From: Streptomyces broussonetiae
Lineage (GTDB): Bacteria > Actinomycetota > Actinomycetes > Streptomycetales > Streptomycetaceae
DNA: 64,000 bases
Reading direction: 5' to 3'
Assembly (NCBI RefSeq): GCF_009796285.1
Contig: NZ_CP047020.1
Coordinates: 8,122,001-8,186,000 of the forward strand
Made by a program: the position numbers and the translations under genes. Within the stretch, counting starts at the first letter, position 1; each line of letters begins with the position of its first letter. Below, piece after piece: positions 1 through 7,873 of the stretch. The notes under the pieces were generated by a model. The model searched no databases. It saw nothing but the letters and a program-made list of their open reading frames with translations, and had not been told where the DNA came from.

Positions 1-54
1 GGCGCCCTGCCGACGGCGGGGCCGGTGCCGTCCGGGGCGCGGCACGGCACCTGA
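1..54 (+). CDS. C-terminal tail of an upstream gene (partial)
   Basis: Frame 1 is open from the window edge to a TGA at 52-54, giving a Pro/Gly/Ala-rich tail of 17 residues. The codons are G+C-rich at the third position like the neighbouring genes, so this may be the end of a gene starting before the window. No function can be read from so short a piece, and it may be chance. Confidence 0.3.
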   Translation, partial: GALPTAGPVPSGARHGT

Positions 55-105
55 ACACCACACCCCTGCCCCACGTATCCCCTCACCGTGGGAGACTCCC
101 TCTCC

Positions 106-720
106 ATGAGCGCGTCCCCGGCGGTGAGAGGTCTGCGGGCCGCGGTGTTCGCCGCGGTGTGCGTGCTGCTCGCCGCGGCCGGGCACGGGCTCGCCATGGG
201 CGACATGCCACCGCTGTGGGCGGACGCGGCGGGCTTCCTCGGCGTGTTCGCGCTCGGCTGGGTCCTCGGCAGACGGGAGCGGTCGCTCGCCGGGATCGGC
301 GCCGCCATGCTGCTCACCCAGGCCGCCCTGCACGCCGGCTTCGACGCCGCCCACCGCACCACAGGGCGTGTCACCACGTCCGGCCACGGTATGGCCGCGG
401 TGCATGCCCACGACATGGCCGCGATGCACGTCCACCCGGGGGCCCCGCATCTCACCGCGCACGCCACTGCCACCCACTTTCTCGCCGCACTGGCCGCCTC
501 CTGGTGGCTACGGCGCGGCGAGGCCGCCCTGTGGTCGCTGCTGCGCCGCACCGCCACGCTCGTCCCCGGCCTCGCCGCCTGGTGGCACGGCGCCCCGCTG
601 CCCGCTCCCGCCCCGCGCCCCGTACGCGTCCCGGCCGACCCCGCACCACCCCGCCGGACCCCGCTGCGGCACGCGGTCGGCCGGCGCGGCCCCCCGCACC
701 CGGTCCCGTACTCGATCTGA
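106..720 (+). CDS. His-rich small integral membrane protein, copper-linked context
   Basis: Unnamed 204-aa membrane protein. Hydrophobic segments lie near residues 8-28, 38-55, 63-80 and 125-140. Between the third and fourth is a loop dense in His and Met (motifs HGMAAVHAHDMAAMHVH), which looks suited to binding Cu or another soft metal. The C-terminal 60 residues are Pro/Arg-rich and probably disordered. Start: ATG 106 follows GGAG at 91-94; an in-frame GTG at 88 is the alternative. It lies 58 bp upstream of a YcnI-type secreted protein on the same strand, and YcnI families are tied to copper handling, so a role in copper homeostasis is inferred, not shown. Confidence 0.7.
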   Translation: MSASPAVRGLRAAVFAAVCVLLAAAGHGLAMGDMPPLWADAAGFLGVFALGWVLGRRERSLAGIGAAMLLTQAALHAGFDAAHRTTGRVTTSGHGMAAVHAHDMAAMHVHPGAPHLTAHATATHFLAALAASWWLRRGEAALWSLLRRTATLVPGLAAWWHGAPLPAPAPRPVRVPADPAPPRRTPLRHAVGRRGPPHPVPYSI

Positions 721-778
721 CCCGGATGCTCCACACCTCTCGTACCACCACACCTCTCGTACGGAGACCGACTCACCC

Positions 779-1489
779 ATGTCCGCAGCACACCCGGCCC
801 TGCGCCGCGCCGCGACCGTCACCGCCGGCGCCGCCGCCACCGTCCTGCTCACCGCCGGTGCCGCGTTCGCGCACGTCACCGTCCACCCCGACAGCTACGC
901 CAAGGGCGCCACCGACGGCGTCCTGACCTTCCGCGTCCCCAATGAGGAGGACAACGCCACCACCACCAAGGTCGAGGTCTTCCTGCCCACCGACCACCCC
1001 GTCCTCGGCGTGCTGGTCCACCCGCAGGACGGCTGGAGCGCCAAGGTCACCACCACCAAGCTCAAGACGCCGGTCAAGACCGACGACGGCACCATCACCG
1101 AGGCCGCCTCCGAGATCACGTTCACGGGCGGGAAGATCGGCGCCGGACAGTACGAGGACTTCAACGTCGCCTTCGGCCAACTGCCCGACGACACCGGACA
1201 GTTGGCCTTCAAGACGCTCCAGACCTACTCCGACGGCAAGATCGTCCGCTGGATCGAGGAGCCCACCGGCGCCGACGAGCCGGAGAACCCGGCCCCGGTG
1301 CTCAAGCTGACCGCCGGTGACGCGAGCGCCGCCCCGGCCCCTGCCAAGAGCGCCGCCGCCACCGCCCAGGCGTCCGGCTCCAGCGACTCCACGGCCCGCG
1401 GGCTCGGCATCGCCGGCCTGGTCGTCGGCGTCCTCGGCCTCGCGGCGGCCGCCTTCGCGCTCGTCCGGAGCCGCAAGCCGCAGTCGTAG
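779..1489 (+). CDS. YcnI-family (DUF1775) secreted, membrane-anchored protein
   Basis: 236 aa. Residues 1-30 are a signal peptide ending AGAAFAHVTV; the His right after the cleavage site is the N-terminal copper-binding His typical of YcnI/DUF1775 proteins. The DUF1775 fold follows to about residue 170 (motif VHPDSYAKGATDGVLTFRVPN). An Ala/Ser-rich linker and one C-terminal membrane helix (about 210-228) end in Arg/Lys (SRKPQS), placing the domain outside the cell. Known of the family: B. subtilis YcnI sits with a copper importer. Here it probably forms an operon with the His-rich membrane gene upstream and is closed by the hairpin at 1501-1542. Confidence 0.9.
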   Translation: MSAAHPALRRAATVTAGAAATVLLTAGAAFAHVTVHPDSYAKGATDGVLTFRVPNEEDNATTTKVEVFLPTDHPVLGVLVHPQDGWSAKVTTTKLKTPVKTDDGTITEAASEITFTGGKIGAGQYEDFNVAFGQLPDDTGQLAFKTLQTYSDGKIVRWIEEPTGADEPENPAPVLKLTAGDASAAPAPAKSAAATAQASGSSDSTARGLGIAGLVVGVLGLAAAAFALVRSRKPQS

Positions 1490-1500
1490 ATCACATGCAG

Positions 1501-1542
1501 GGGGAAGGGCCCGGACCGGCATCCCGGTCCGGGCCCTTCCCT
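1501..1542 (+). terminator. Strong GC hairpin terminator
   Basis: An 18-bp perfect stem (1502-1519 pairing with 1524-1541) with a 4-nt loop, starting 12 bp after the YcnI stop codon and 16 bp before the stop of the opposing phosphatidyltransferase gene. There is no U-tract, as is usual in Streptomyces. It can serve both converging transcripts. Confidence 0.9.
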
Positions 1543-1557
1543 CTGGCGGCGGTTCGC

Positions 1558-2319
1558 TCAGCGTGCCGCCAGTTCCAGGACCGGCGCCTCGGTCGGGACC
1601 TGCGCCGACGTCCGCGACGCACGCCACAGCCAGCGCACGTCGCGGCCGAAGGACCACACCAGGGAGCCCAGCGCCAGCAGCACGATCGCGAGGTTCGCCG
1701 GGCGCGGCAGCAGCTCGGCGCCCGCCAGGAGCAGGGCGATGCCCTGCACCGCGGCCACCGTCTTGCGGGCGAAGGACGGCGGCAACGGGGCGTTCAGCCA
1801 CGGGGCGAGGCGGGCGGCGGCGACGAACGCGTAGCGCATCGCGCCGATCAGCAGCACCCACGGACCCAGCTGCATGGCGACGTAGACGCTCAGCACCAGG
1901 ATCAGGAACGCGTCGACCTCCATGTCGAAACGCGCGCCGAGAGCCGTCGACGTACCCGTGCGGCGGGCCACCTTGCCGTCCACGCCGTCCAGCAGCAGGG
2001 CGACCGCGGTCAGCCCCACCATCAGCGTCACCGGCGGGGCGCTCTCGAAGGAGTCCGCGACCAGCGCGGTCACCCCGCCGACCAGGGTCGCCCGGCCGAA
2101 CGTGACCCGGTTGGCCGGCCCGAAGGAACTGAGGCGCGAGCGGTGCAGTGCCCGAGCCAGCACGGCCCAGGTGGCGAACGCGAACGCGAGCCCCGTCAGC
2201 CAGCCGGCCGGCCCCATGCCTATCGCCGTGCCGAGCAGGGCCAGCAGCAGGACCTGTACGCCCGCTCCCACAGCGGTCTCCTGCTGAAGCCTCGCGTCAT
2301 ACGTGTTGTTCAGGGCCAC
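1558..2319 (-). CDS. CDP-alcohol phosphatidyltransferase family membrane protein
   Basis: 253 aa with about six membrane helices. The family signature is complete: D111-x2-D114-G115-x2-A118-R119-x8-G128-x3-D132-x3-D136, so catalysis looks intact. Enzymes of this family transfer a phosphoalcohol from a CDP-linked donor to another alcohol (phospholipid head groups, inositol phosphate). Start: GTG 2319 is preceded by GGAGGG at a 7-nt gap. The open frame extends upstream to an ATG at 2400 that lacks such a site. It is divergent from the BchC-like dehydrogenase at 2427, about 107 bp away, so it may share its control region. Substrate is unknown; the context suggests it belongs to the cryptic locus. 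Confidence 0.85.
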   Translation of the reverse strand: MALNNTYDARLQQETAVGAGVQVLLLALLGTAIGMGPAGWLTGLAFAFATWAVLARALHRSRLSSFGPANRVTFGRATLVGGVTALVADSFESAPPVTLMVGLTAVALLLDGVDGKVARRTGTSTALGARFDMEVDAFLILVLSVYVAMQLGPWVLLIGAMRYAFVAAARLAPWLNAPLPPSFARKTVAAVQGIALLLAGAELLPRPANLAIVLLALGSLVWSFGRDVRWLWRASRTSAQVPTEAPVLELAAR

Positions 2320-2426
2320 CGCACACCCTCCGGCCGAGTGACAGAGTCGATCAACGCCGCGTACTGTGCGCGGCCTGTGCACTTCTCGGTACGTGAACAA
2401 CTTGCCTAATGTTCAGGAGGATGCCG

Positions 2427-3410
2427 ATGAACCGCTCGGCCCGCGCGTTCTGGCTGCGGTCGCCCGGTCACGGGGAACTGCGCGACGTCACCCTCGCGGC
2501 ACCCGCCGAAGGCGAGGTCCTGGTCCGCGCCCTGTACTCCGGGGTGAGCCGCGGCACCGAGACACTCGTCTTCCGCGGCCAGGTGCCCGAGAGCCAACAC
2601 GCCGCGATGCGGGCGCCGTTCCAGGACGGCGACTTCCCCGGCCCGGTCAAGTACGGCTATCTCAGCGTCGGCAAGGTGGAACAGGGCCCGGCTGAGCTGA
2701 TCGGACGCACGGTCTTCTGCCTGTATCCGCACCAGAGCCGTTACGTCGTTCCAGTGAGCGCCGTGACCGTCGTACCCGAGTCGGTGCCCGCCGCCCGGGC
2801 CGTGCTCGCCGGGACCGTGGAGACCGCCGTGAACGCCCTGTGGGACGCCGCCCCGCTGATCGGCGACCGGATCGCGGTGGTCGGCGGCGGCATGGTCGGC
2901 TGCTCGGTGGCCGCCCTGCTCGCCCGGTTCCCCGGCGTCCGCCTCCAGCTCGTCGACGCCGACCCCGCCCGCGCCAGGACCGCCGAGGCACTCGGCGTCG
3001 ACTTCGCCACACCCGAGGACGCCCGCGGCGGCTGCGACCTCGTCGTCCACGCCAGCGCCACCGAAACCGGCCTCACCCGCGCCCTGCAGCTCCTCGCCCC
3101 CGAGGGCACGGTCGTGGAACTGAGCTGGTACGGCGACCGGCGCGTGAGCCTGCCGCTCGGCGAGGCATTCCACTCCCGTCGGCTCACCGTGCGCAGCAGC
3201 CAGGTCGGCACCGTCTCCCCGGCAGCCCGCGCCGGCCGCGACTACGCCGACCGGATGGCACTCGCCCTCGACCTGCTCGCCGACCCGGCCCTGGACGCGC
3301 TCATCACCGGTGAGAGCGCGTTCGAGCAACTCCCCGACGTCATGCCCAAGCTCGCCACCGGCCGGATCCCGGCCCTGTGCCACCGGATCCGGTATGCCGA
3401 GGCGGTCTGA
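2427..3410 (+). CDS. MDR-family (BchC-like) dehydrogenase
   Basis: 327-aa medium-chain dehydrogenase/reductase. A GroES-like N-domain carries SGVSRGTET, the form seen in BchC-like dehydrogenases, where the catalytic zinc Cys of classical alcohol dehydrogenases is absent. A Rossmann domain follows with VVGGGMVGCSVAALLA near residues 150-165 for NAD(P). Start: AGGAGG at 2415-2420 sits 6 nt before ATG 2427; ATGs at 2409 and 2421 are in frame but poorly placed. It begins a run of six same-strand genes (to 7873), the last four coupled by overlaps. It probably oxidises or reduces an alcohol/ketone on the pathway intermediate. Confidence 0.85.
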   Translation: MNRSARAFWLRSPGHGELRDVTLAAPAEGEVLVRALYSGVSRGTETLVFRGQVPESQHAAMRAPFQDGDFPGPVKYGYLSVGKVEQGPAELIGRTVFCLYPHQSRYVVPVSAVTVVPESVPAARAVLAGTVETAVNALWDAAPLIGDRIAVVGGGMVGCSVAALLARFPGVRLQLVDADPARARTAEALGVDFATPEDARGGCDLVVHASATETGLTRALQLLAPEGTVVELSWYGDRRVSLPLGEAFHSRRLTVRSSQVGTVSPAARAGRDYADRMALALDLLADPALDALITGESAFEQLPDVMPKLATGRIPALCHRIRYAEAV

Positions 3411-3526
3411 CCTGAGAAAAGAGTGAGAGAGGGCTGAACACGGGGAAGCGAAGAGCCGTACTACACGTCATCCCCGGACAGGCACCGTCCGGGGGACCAG
3501 ACGCGCCGCACCTGGAGGGTCGTCCG

Positions 3527-3925
3527 TTGTTCAGCATCACCGTCCGCGATCACATCATGATCGCCCACAGTTTCAGCGGCGAGGTGTTCGGGCCCGCGCA
3601 GCGACTGCACGGCGCCACCTTCCTCGTGGACGCCACATTCCGCCGCGAACAGCTGGACCAGGACAACATCGTGGTCGACATCGGCCTGGCCACCCAGGAA
3701 CTCCGCCTGATCACGGCCGAGCTGAACTACCGCAACCTCGACGACGAACCGGAGTTCGCCGGTGTCAACACCTCCACCGAGTTCCTCGCCAAGGTGATCG
3801 CCGACCGGCTCGCCGCCCGCATCCACCGGGGCGCGCTCGGTGAAGGCGCCAAGGGGCTCGCCGGGATGACCGTCACCCTGCACGAGTCGCACATCGCCTG
3901 GGCGAGTTACGAGCGTGGCCTGTGA
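3527..3925 (+). CDS. 6-pyruvoyltetrahydropterin synthase homologue, catalytically degenerate
   Basis: 132-aa T-fold protein of the PTPS/QueD family. Seen: one zinc-type His is kept at H14 (IAHSF) and one at H28, but the usual HGH pair reads H28-G-A30, the catalytic Cys before it is missing (GPAQRLHG), and the DHH-type Asp/His pair is replaced (LNYRNLDD). The substrate-binding NTSTE segment (81-85) and the pterin-anchoring Glu120 (LHES) remain. Known: the S. coelicolor homologue SCO6650 has a published structure, reported to lack zinc and the catalytic triad while keeping a pterin-type pocket. Start is TTG 3527 with GGAGGG 7 nt upstream. The stop overlaps the next start (GTGA, 3922-3925). Confidence 0.9.
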   Translation: MFSITVRDHIMIAHSFSGEVFGPAQRLHGATFLVDATFRREQLDQDNIVVDIGLATQELRLITAELNYRNLDDEPEFAGVNTSTEFLAKVIADRLAARIHRGALGEGAKGLAGMTVTLHESHIAWASYERGL

Positions 3926-5103
3926 CCGGGACGACGACCATGCAGCAGGCCCGCCTGTCCTACGTGCCGGCACAGCCCGCCGCCGAGAGCGCCGGAGTCA
4001 CCCCCATGTCCCTGCGCACCGTGCACTTCGTCCTGCCCGGCGGCGTCGACGACCCGGCCGCGCCCAGCGGCGGCAACGCCTACGACCGCCGGGTCTGCCT
4101 GGACCTGCCCGGCTTCGGCTGGCAGGTCACCCGGCACCGTGCGCCCGGCACCTGGCCGCGTCCCGACCGGCCCGCCCGCGACCGGCTCGCCCGCACCCTG
4201 CGGGACCTGCCGGACGACGCGGTCGTCCTGCTCGACGGGCTCGTCGCCTGCGGTGTCCCCGAGATCGTCACCCCGCACGCCGACCGGCTGCGCCTCGCCG
4301 TGCTCGTCCATCTGCCGCTCGGCGACGAGACCGGCCTCGCCCCGGCCGTCGCCGCCGACCTCGACGCCCGCGAACGGGCCGTGCTGCGGGCCGCGCCCGC
4401 CGTGATCGCGACCAGCGACTGGGCCGTGCGCCGGCTCGTCTCGCACCACGGCCTCGCCCCCGACCGGGTGCACGTCGCCGCACCCGGCGCCGACATCGCG
4501 CCCCTCGCCCCCGGCACCGACGGCGTCTCCCGGCTGCTGTGTGTGGCCGCGGTGACCCCGCGCAAGGGCCAGCACCGGCTCGTGGAGGCGCTCGCGGCCG
4601 TCCGGGACCTGCCGTGGACCTGCGAGTGCGTCGGCGGCCTCGGCCAGGACCCCGAGTACGTCGCCCGGCTGCGCGCCCTCATCGCCCGCCACGGCCTGAC
4701 CGACCGTCTGCACCTGACCGGGCCGCGCTCCGGCGCCGACCTCGACGCCGTCTACGCCGCCGCCGACCTGACGGTCCTGACCTCCTACGCCGAGACCTAC
4801 GGCATGGCGGTGACCGAGGCCCTGGCCCGCGGCATCCCCGTCCTCGCCACCGACGTCGGCGGCGTACCGGAGGCCGTCGGCCGGGCCCCCGACGGCGGCG
4901 TGCCCGGCATCCTCGTCCCGCCGGAGGACCCCGCCGCGCTCGCCGCCGAACTGCGCGGCTGGTTCGGCGAGCCCGACGTACGCCGCCGCCTCAAGGCCGC
5001 CGCCCGGGCCCGCCGCGCCGCCCTCGACGGCTGGGCCACCACCGCCCGCAGCCTGGCCGCTGTGCTCGGCCGGCTCCCCGAGGCCCCGAGGAGGGTGGCA
5101 TGA
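3922..5103 (+). CDS. Family 4 (GT-B) glycosyltransferase
   Basis: 393 aa. The start GTG overlaps the PTPS-like stop by 4 bp. After about 30 weakly conserved residues the N-domain begins (RTVHFVLPGG...SGGNAYDRRV). The C-domain has the donor-site block of GT4 enzymes: VTPRKGQHRLVEAL, then YAETYGMAVTEALARGIPVLATDVGGVPE, containing the E-x7-E motif (ETYGMAVTE) for a nucleotide-sugar. No membrane helices or signal are seen, so it acts in the cytoplasm. Within the locus it likely glycosylates the pyrimidine/pterin-like or lipid intermediate. Sugar and acceptor cannot be read from sequence. Confidence 0.88.
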   Translation: MTGTTTMQQARLSYVPAQPAAESAGVTPMSLRTVHFVLPGGVDDPAAPSGGNAYDRRVCLDLPGFGWQVTRHRAPGTWPRPDRPARDRLARTLRDLPDDAVVLLDGLVACGVPEIVTPHADRLRLAVLVHLPLGDETGLAPAVAADLDARERAVLRAAPAVIATSDWAVRRLVSHHGLAPDRVHVAAPGADIAPLAPGTDGVSRLLCVAAVTPRKGQHRLVEALAAVRDLPWTCECVGGLGQDPEYVARLRALIARHGLTDRLHLTGPRSGADLDAVYAAADLTVLTSYAETYGMAVTEALARGIPVLATDVGGVPEAVGRAPDGGVPGILVPPEDPAALAAELRGWFGEPDVRRRLKAAARARRAALDGWATTARSLAAVLGRLPEAPRRVA

Positions 5104-6356
5104 CCAGGCGCAACACCGTGACGCACGGCGCCGCCGCGATCCCGGCCCAACCCCGGCCCAGGAAGGCGGAGTCGATGCGGCGCAGCGAGAACGAGGACGC
5201 GACGGAGCCGACCGGGATCGGCGTGGACCATGACGCTGTGCACGCAGCGGCCCGCGCGGGCCGGGGGAGCGGGGGCGAGGGGCCCGCGACGACCGAGGCC
5301 CGCCCCGGGGAGGAGACGGACGAGGGGGGCGTCGGGGCGGACGGCCCGCGCGCCGGAACGCCCGCCGCAGCCCCGTCCGTTGTGGATGCCGCCCGGAGCG
5401 GAGGTCCCGCGGCCGCCGCCGACTCGGTGCTCTCGGTCGTCGCCGGAGCCGGGCCCGTCGGGCGTCCCGGCGAGCGGGCCACCGTACGGCTGCGCGACTC
5501 CGACTCCGACCCCGACCCCGACGAACCGCCCCGGTACGCGCCCGAGTGGCTGCAGTTGCGGGAACCGGCCGACGCGGCCGCCCGCGCGCAGGACCTGCTG
5601 GACCCGCTCAGGATCCGGCTGACGAACCTGCCGGGCCGCACCGGCGCACTGGCCGTGCACGACCTGGGCTGCGGCACCGGCTCGATGGGCCGCTGGCTCG
5701 CACCCCGCCTCGACGGCGCCCAGCACTGGGTCCTGCACGACCGCGACCCCTACCTCCTGCACTTCGCGGCCGCGGCCTCCCCGCGCTCCGCCGCCGACGG
5801 CAGCCGGGTCACCGTCGAGACCCGGCGCGCGGACGTGGCCCGGCTGACCCCGGAGGCGCTCGGTGGCGCCTCGCTGGTCACCGCCTCCGCGCTGCTCGAC
5901 GTCCTCACCCGCGAAGAGGTCGGCACCCTCGTCGACGCGTGCACCGGTGCGGGCTGCCCCGCTCTGCTCACGCTGTCCGTCGCCGGACGCGTCGAACTCA
6001 CTCCCGCCGACCCGCTGGACGCCGAGATCGCCGAGGCGTTCAACGACCATCAGCGGCGCGCCGGACTGCTCGGCCCGGACGCGGTCACCGCGACCTGCGA
6101 GGCGTTCGCCGCGCGCGGGGCGGCGGTACGCGTGCATCCGAGCCCGTGGCGCCTCGGCCCGGAGCAGGCCGCGCTCACCGAACAGTGGCTGCGCGGCTGG
6201 GTGGGCGCAGCCGTGGAGCAGCGGCCCGCGCTGCGCGACCGCGCCGCGCGCTATCTGCGCGCGCGCCTCGCCGCCTGCGCGGCCGGCGAACTGCGGGTGA
6301 TGGTCCACCACAGCGATCTGCTGGCCCTGCCCCGGCCGAGGGGCGGCACGACATGA
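5100..6356 (+). CDS. SAM-dependent methyltransferase with long disordered N-terminus
   Basis: 418 aa. The Rossmann core starts near residue 175: VHDLGCGTGSMGRWLAP is SAM motif I, followed by HWVLHDRDPYLL for the adenosine-binding acidic residue. Residues 1-145 are low-complexity (Ala/Gly/Pro/Glu/Asp, including a DSDSDPDPDE acidic run) and unlike a catalytic domain. The ATG overlaps the glycosyltransferase stop (ATGA), which supports this start, yet a start further inside cannot be excluded. It is coupled to the next gene by another ATGA overlap. Methyl acceptor unknown. Confidence 0.82.
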   Translation: MTRRNTVTHGAAAIPAQPRPRKAESMRRSENEDATEPTGIGVDHDAVHAAARAGRGSGGEGPATTEARPGEETDEGGVGADGPRAGTPAAAPSVVDAARSGGPAAAADSVLSVVAGAGPVGRPGERATVRLRDSDSDPDPDEPPRYAPEWLQLREPADAAARAQDLLDPLRIRLTNLPGRTGALAVHDLGCGTGSMGRWLAPRLDGAQHWVLHDRDPYLLHFAAAASPRSAADGSRVTVETRRADVARLTPEALGGASLVTASALLDVLTREEVGTLVDACTGAGCPALLTLSVAGRVELTPADPLDAEIAEAFNDHQRRAGLLGPDAVTATCEAFAARGAAVRVHPSPWRLGPEQAALTEQWLRGWVGAAVEQRPALRDRAARYLRARLAACAAGELRVMVHHSDLLALPRPRGGTT

Positions 6357-7873
6357 CGGCCCGAACGACGGCAACGGACCGGGCATCCCGGACCACGGGA
6401 GCCGACCCACGCGCGGGCGCAACGCCTTCCGGCCCGCGGCGCTCGCGGGTGCGCGGTGCGGATGCCGGGCAGGCGGCCGGCATGGGCGGTTCGGCGTCGG
6501 CGGATGCGGTTCGGGCCGGGGGAGTCGGTGAGCGGGCGGGCGGAACGCCCGGCGATACCGCACACGCGCGCGTGCGCGGTGCGGAGGCGGAGCCGCAGGT
6601 CGGTGCCGGCGGCGGCGCGCCGTCGGAAGTCCCGGCCCACGGCGCCGCGTTCACGCCCGCGCACACCTCACCCACCGCGCCCGCGCACACCTCACCCACC
6701 GCGCCCGCGCACACCTCACCCACCGCGCCCGTGCCGGCCCACGCCCCCGCGTCCGAGCCTGGATCCGTGTCCGCACCAACGTCGGGGGAGGCGCCCGCCT
6801 CCCGTCGCCGCGGCCCCCGTACCCTGCGTGCCCACCTCGGGACCCTCGCCGGTGCGGTCATCCTCGGTGTGCTGCTGTGGCGGCTGGGGACCGGTGCGCT
6901 GCTCGACGGGCTGCGCCGTATCGACACCGAGTCCCTGCTGGCCGCCCTGGGCATCGGCGGGGTCACCACCGTGCTGAGCGCCTGGCGCTGGCACCTGGTG
7001 GCCCGGGGGCTGCGGATCCGGCTGCCGCTGGGGTCCGCCGTCGCCGACTACTACCGCGCGCTGTTCCTGAACGCGGCGCTGCCCGGCGGGGTCCTGGGCG
7101 ATGTGCACCGGGCGGTCCGGCACGGGCAGAGCGCCGGCGATCTGCGGCGCGCGGTGAAGGCGGTGGTCCTGGAGCGCGTTGCCGGGCAGATCGCGCTGGC
7201 CGTGTTCGGCGCGGCGGCGCTGCTGGTCCTGCCCTCGCCGGTACGCGACGACGCGCGCAACGTCGCTCCGCTCGCCGCCCTGGCCGCCGCAGGAGCGTTC
7301 GCCGTCGTCGCCGCCCTGCGCATGAACCGTGCGCCCACCCGACGCCACGGCCCGCTGCACAGCCTCCTCGGCGAGGCCCGGCAGGGGCTGCTCTCGCGGC
7401 AGACCGGGCCCGGTGTCGCGCTGGCCTCCGCCGTCATCCTGGCCGGACACCTGGCGACGTTCGTCGTCGCGGCCCGGGTCACCGGCTGCGCCGCCCCCGT
7501 CGCGGTGCTGGTCCCGCTCGCGGTCCTCGCCCTGGTCGCCATGGGACTGCCGCTGAACGTCGGCGGATTCGGCCCCCGCGAGGGCGTCACCGCCTGGGCG
7601 TTCGGCGCCGCGGGACTCGGTGCGAGCAGCGGAGTCGCCGTCGCCGTGGTGTACGGCGTGCTCAGCTTCGTGGCGAGCCTGCCCGGCGCCGTCGTGCTCC
7701 TCGCCCGCTGGAGCGCCGGACTGCGCGGCTACGCCCGGACGTCCCCGGCGTCGTCGGGCGCGGTGAGCAGCGCGAACACCGCCGAGAAGGATTCCACCAG
7801 GGCTGCCAGCAGTTCCTTCCCCTTTTCCGCCGACCCCAGGGAAGGACGGCCGATGACGCCCGATTCGGTATAG
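6353..7873 (+). CDS. Lysylphosphatidylglycerol-synthase TM-type membrane protein (UPF0104/LPG_synthase_TM)
   Basis: 506 aa. Residues 1-150 are disordered and contain three perfect 24-bp repeats (PAHTSPTA units). After RRRGPRTLRAH comes a run of about eight membrane helices (residues 165-460) with the family hallmarks AWRWHLVARGLRIRL, YYRALFLNAALPGGVLGDVHRA and LPLNVGGFGPREG. The soluble GNAT-type synthase domain of MprF is absent, so it is more like a flippase/transport half than an aminoacyl-lipid synthase. The last ~48 codons (from 7729) overlap the opposing creatininase gene and encode a polar tail that is probably non-functional. It ends the co-oriented block of the cryptic locus. Confidence 0.82.
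   Translation: MTARTTATDRASRTTGADPRAGATPSGPRRSRVRGADAGQAAGMGGSASADAVRAGGVGERAGGTPGDTAHARVRGAEAEPQVGAGGGAPSEVPAHGAAFTPAHTSPTAPAHTSPTAPAHTSPTAPVPAHAPASEPGSVSAPTSGEAPASRRRGPRTLRAHLGTLAGAVILGVLLWRLGTGALLDGLRRIDTESLLAALGIGGVTTVLSAWRWHLVARGLRIRLPLGSAVADYYRALFLNAALPGGVLGDVHRAVRHGQSAGDLRRAVKAVVLERVAGQIALAVFGAAALLVLPSPVRDDARNVAPLAALAAAGAFAVVAALRMNRAPTRRHGPLHSLLGEARQGLLSRQTGPGVALASAVILAGHLATFVVAARVTGCAAPVAVLVPLAVLALVAMGLPLNVGGFGPREGVTAWAFGAAGLGASSGVAVAVVYGVLSFVASLPGAVVLLARWSAGLRGYARTSPASSGAVSSANTAEKDSTRAASSSFPFSADPREGRPMTPDSV
6656..6727 (+). repeat. Three perfect 24-bp tandem repeats inside a coding region
   Basis: Three identical 24-bp units (6656-6679, 6680-6703, 6704-6727) encode PAHTSPTA repeats in the disordered N-terminus of the membrane protein. 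Perfect identity implies recent slippage or expansion. Confidence 0.95.

Noticed and set aside
3915..5099. Plus-strand frame extending the methyltransferase upstream to 813 aa
   Set aside because: The added part is Arg/Pro-rich shadow of the glycosyltransferase gene. The ATGA overlap at 5100 gives a natural start.
6656..6727. Short tandem repeats considered as a CRISPR-like array
   Set aside because: Units are contiguous with no spacers and lie in frame within a coding sequence.
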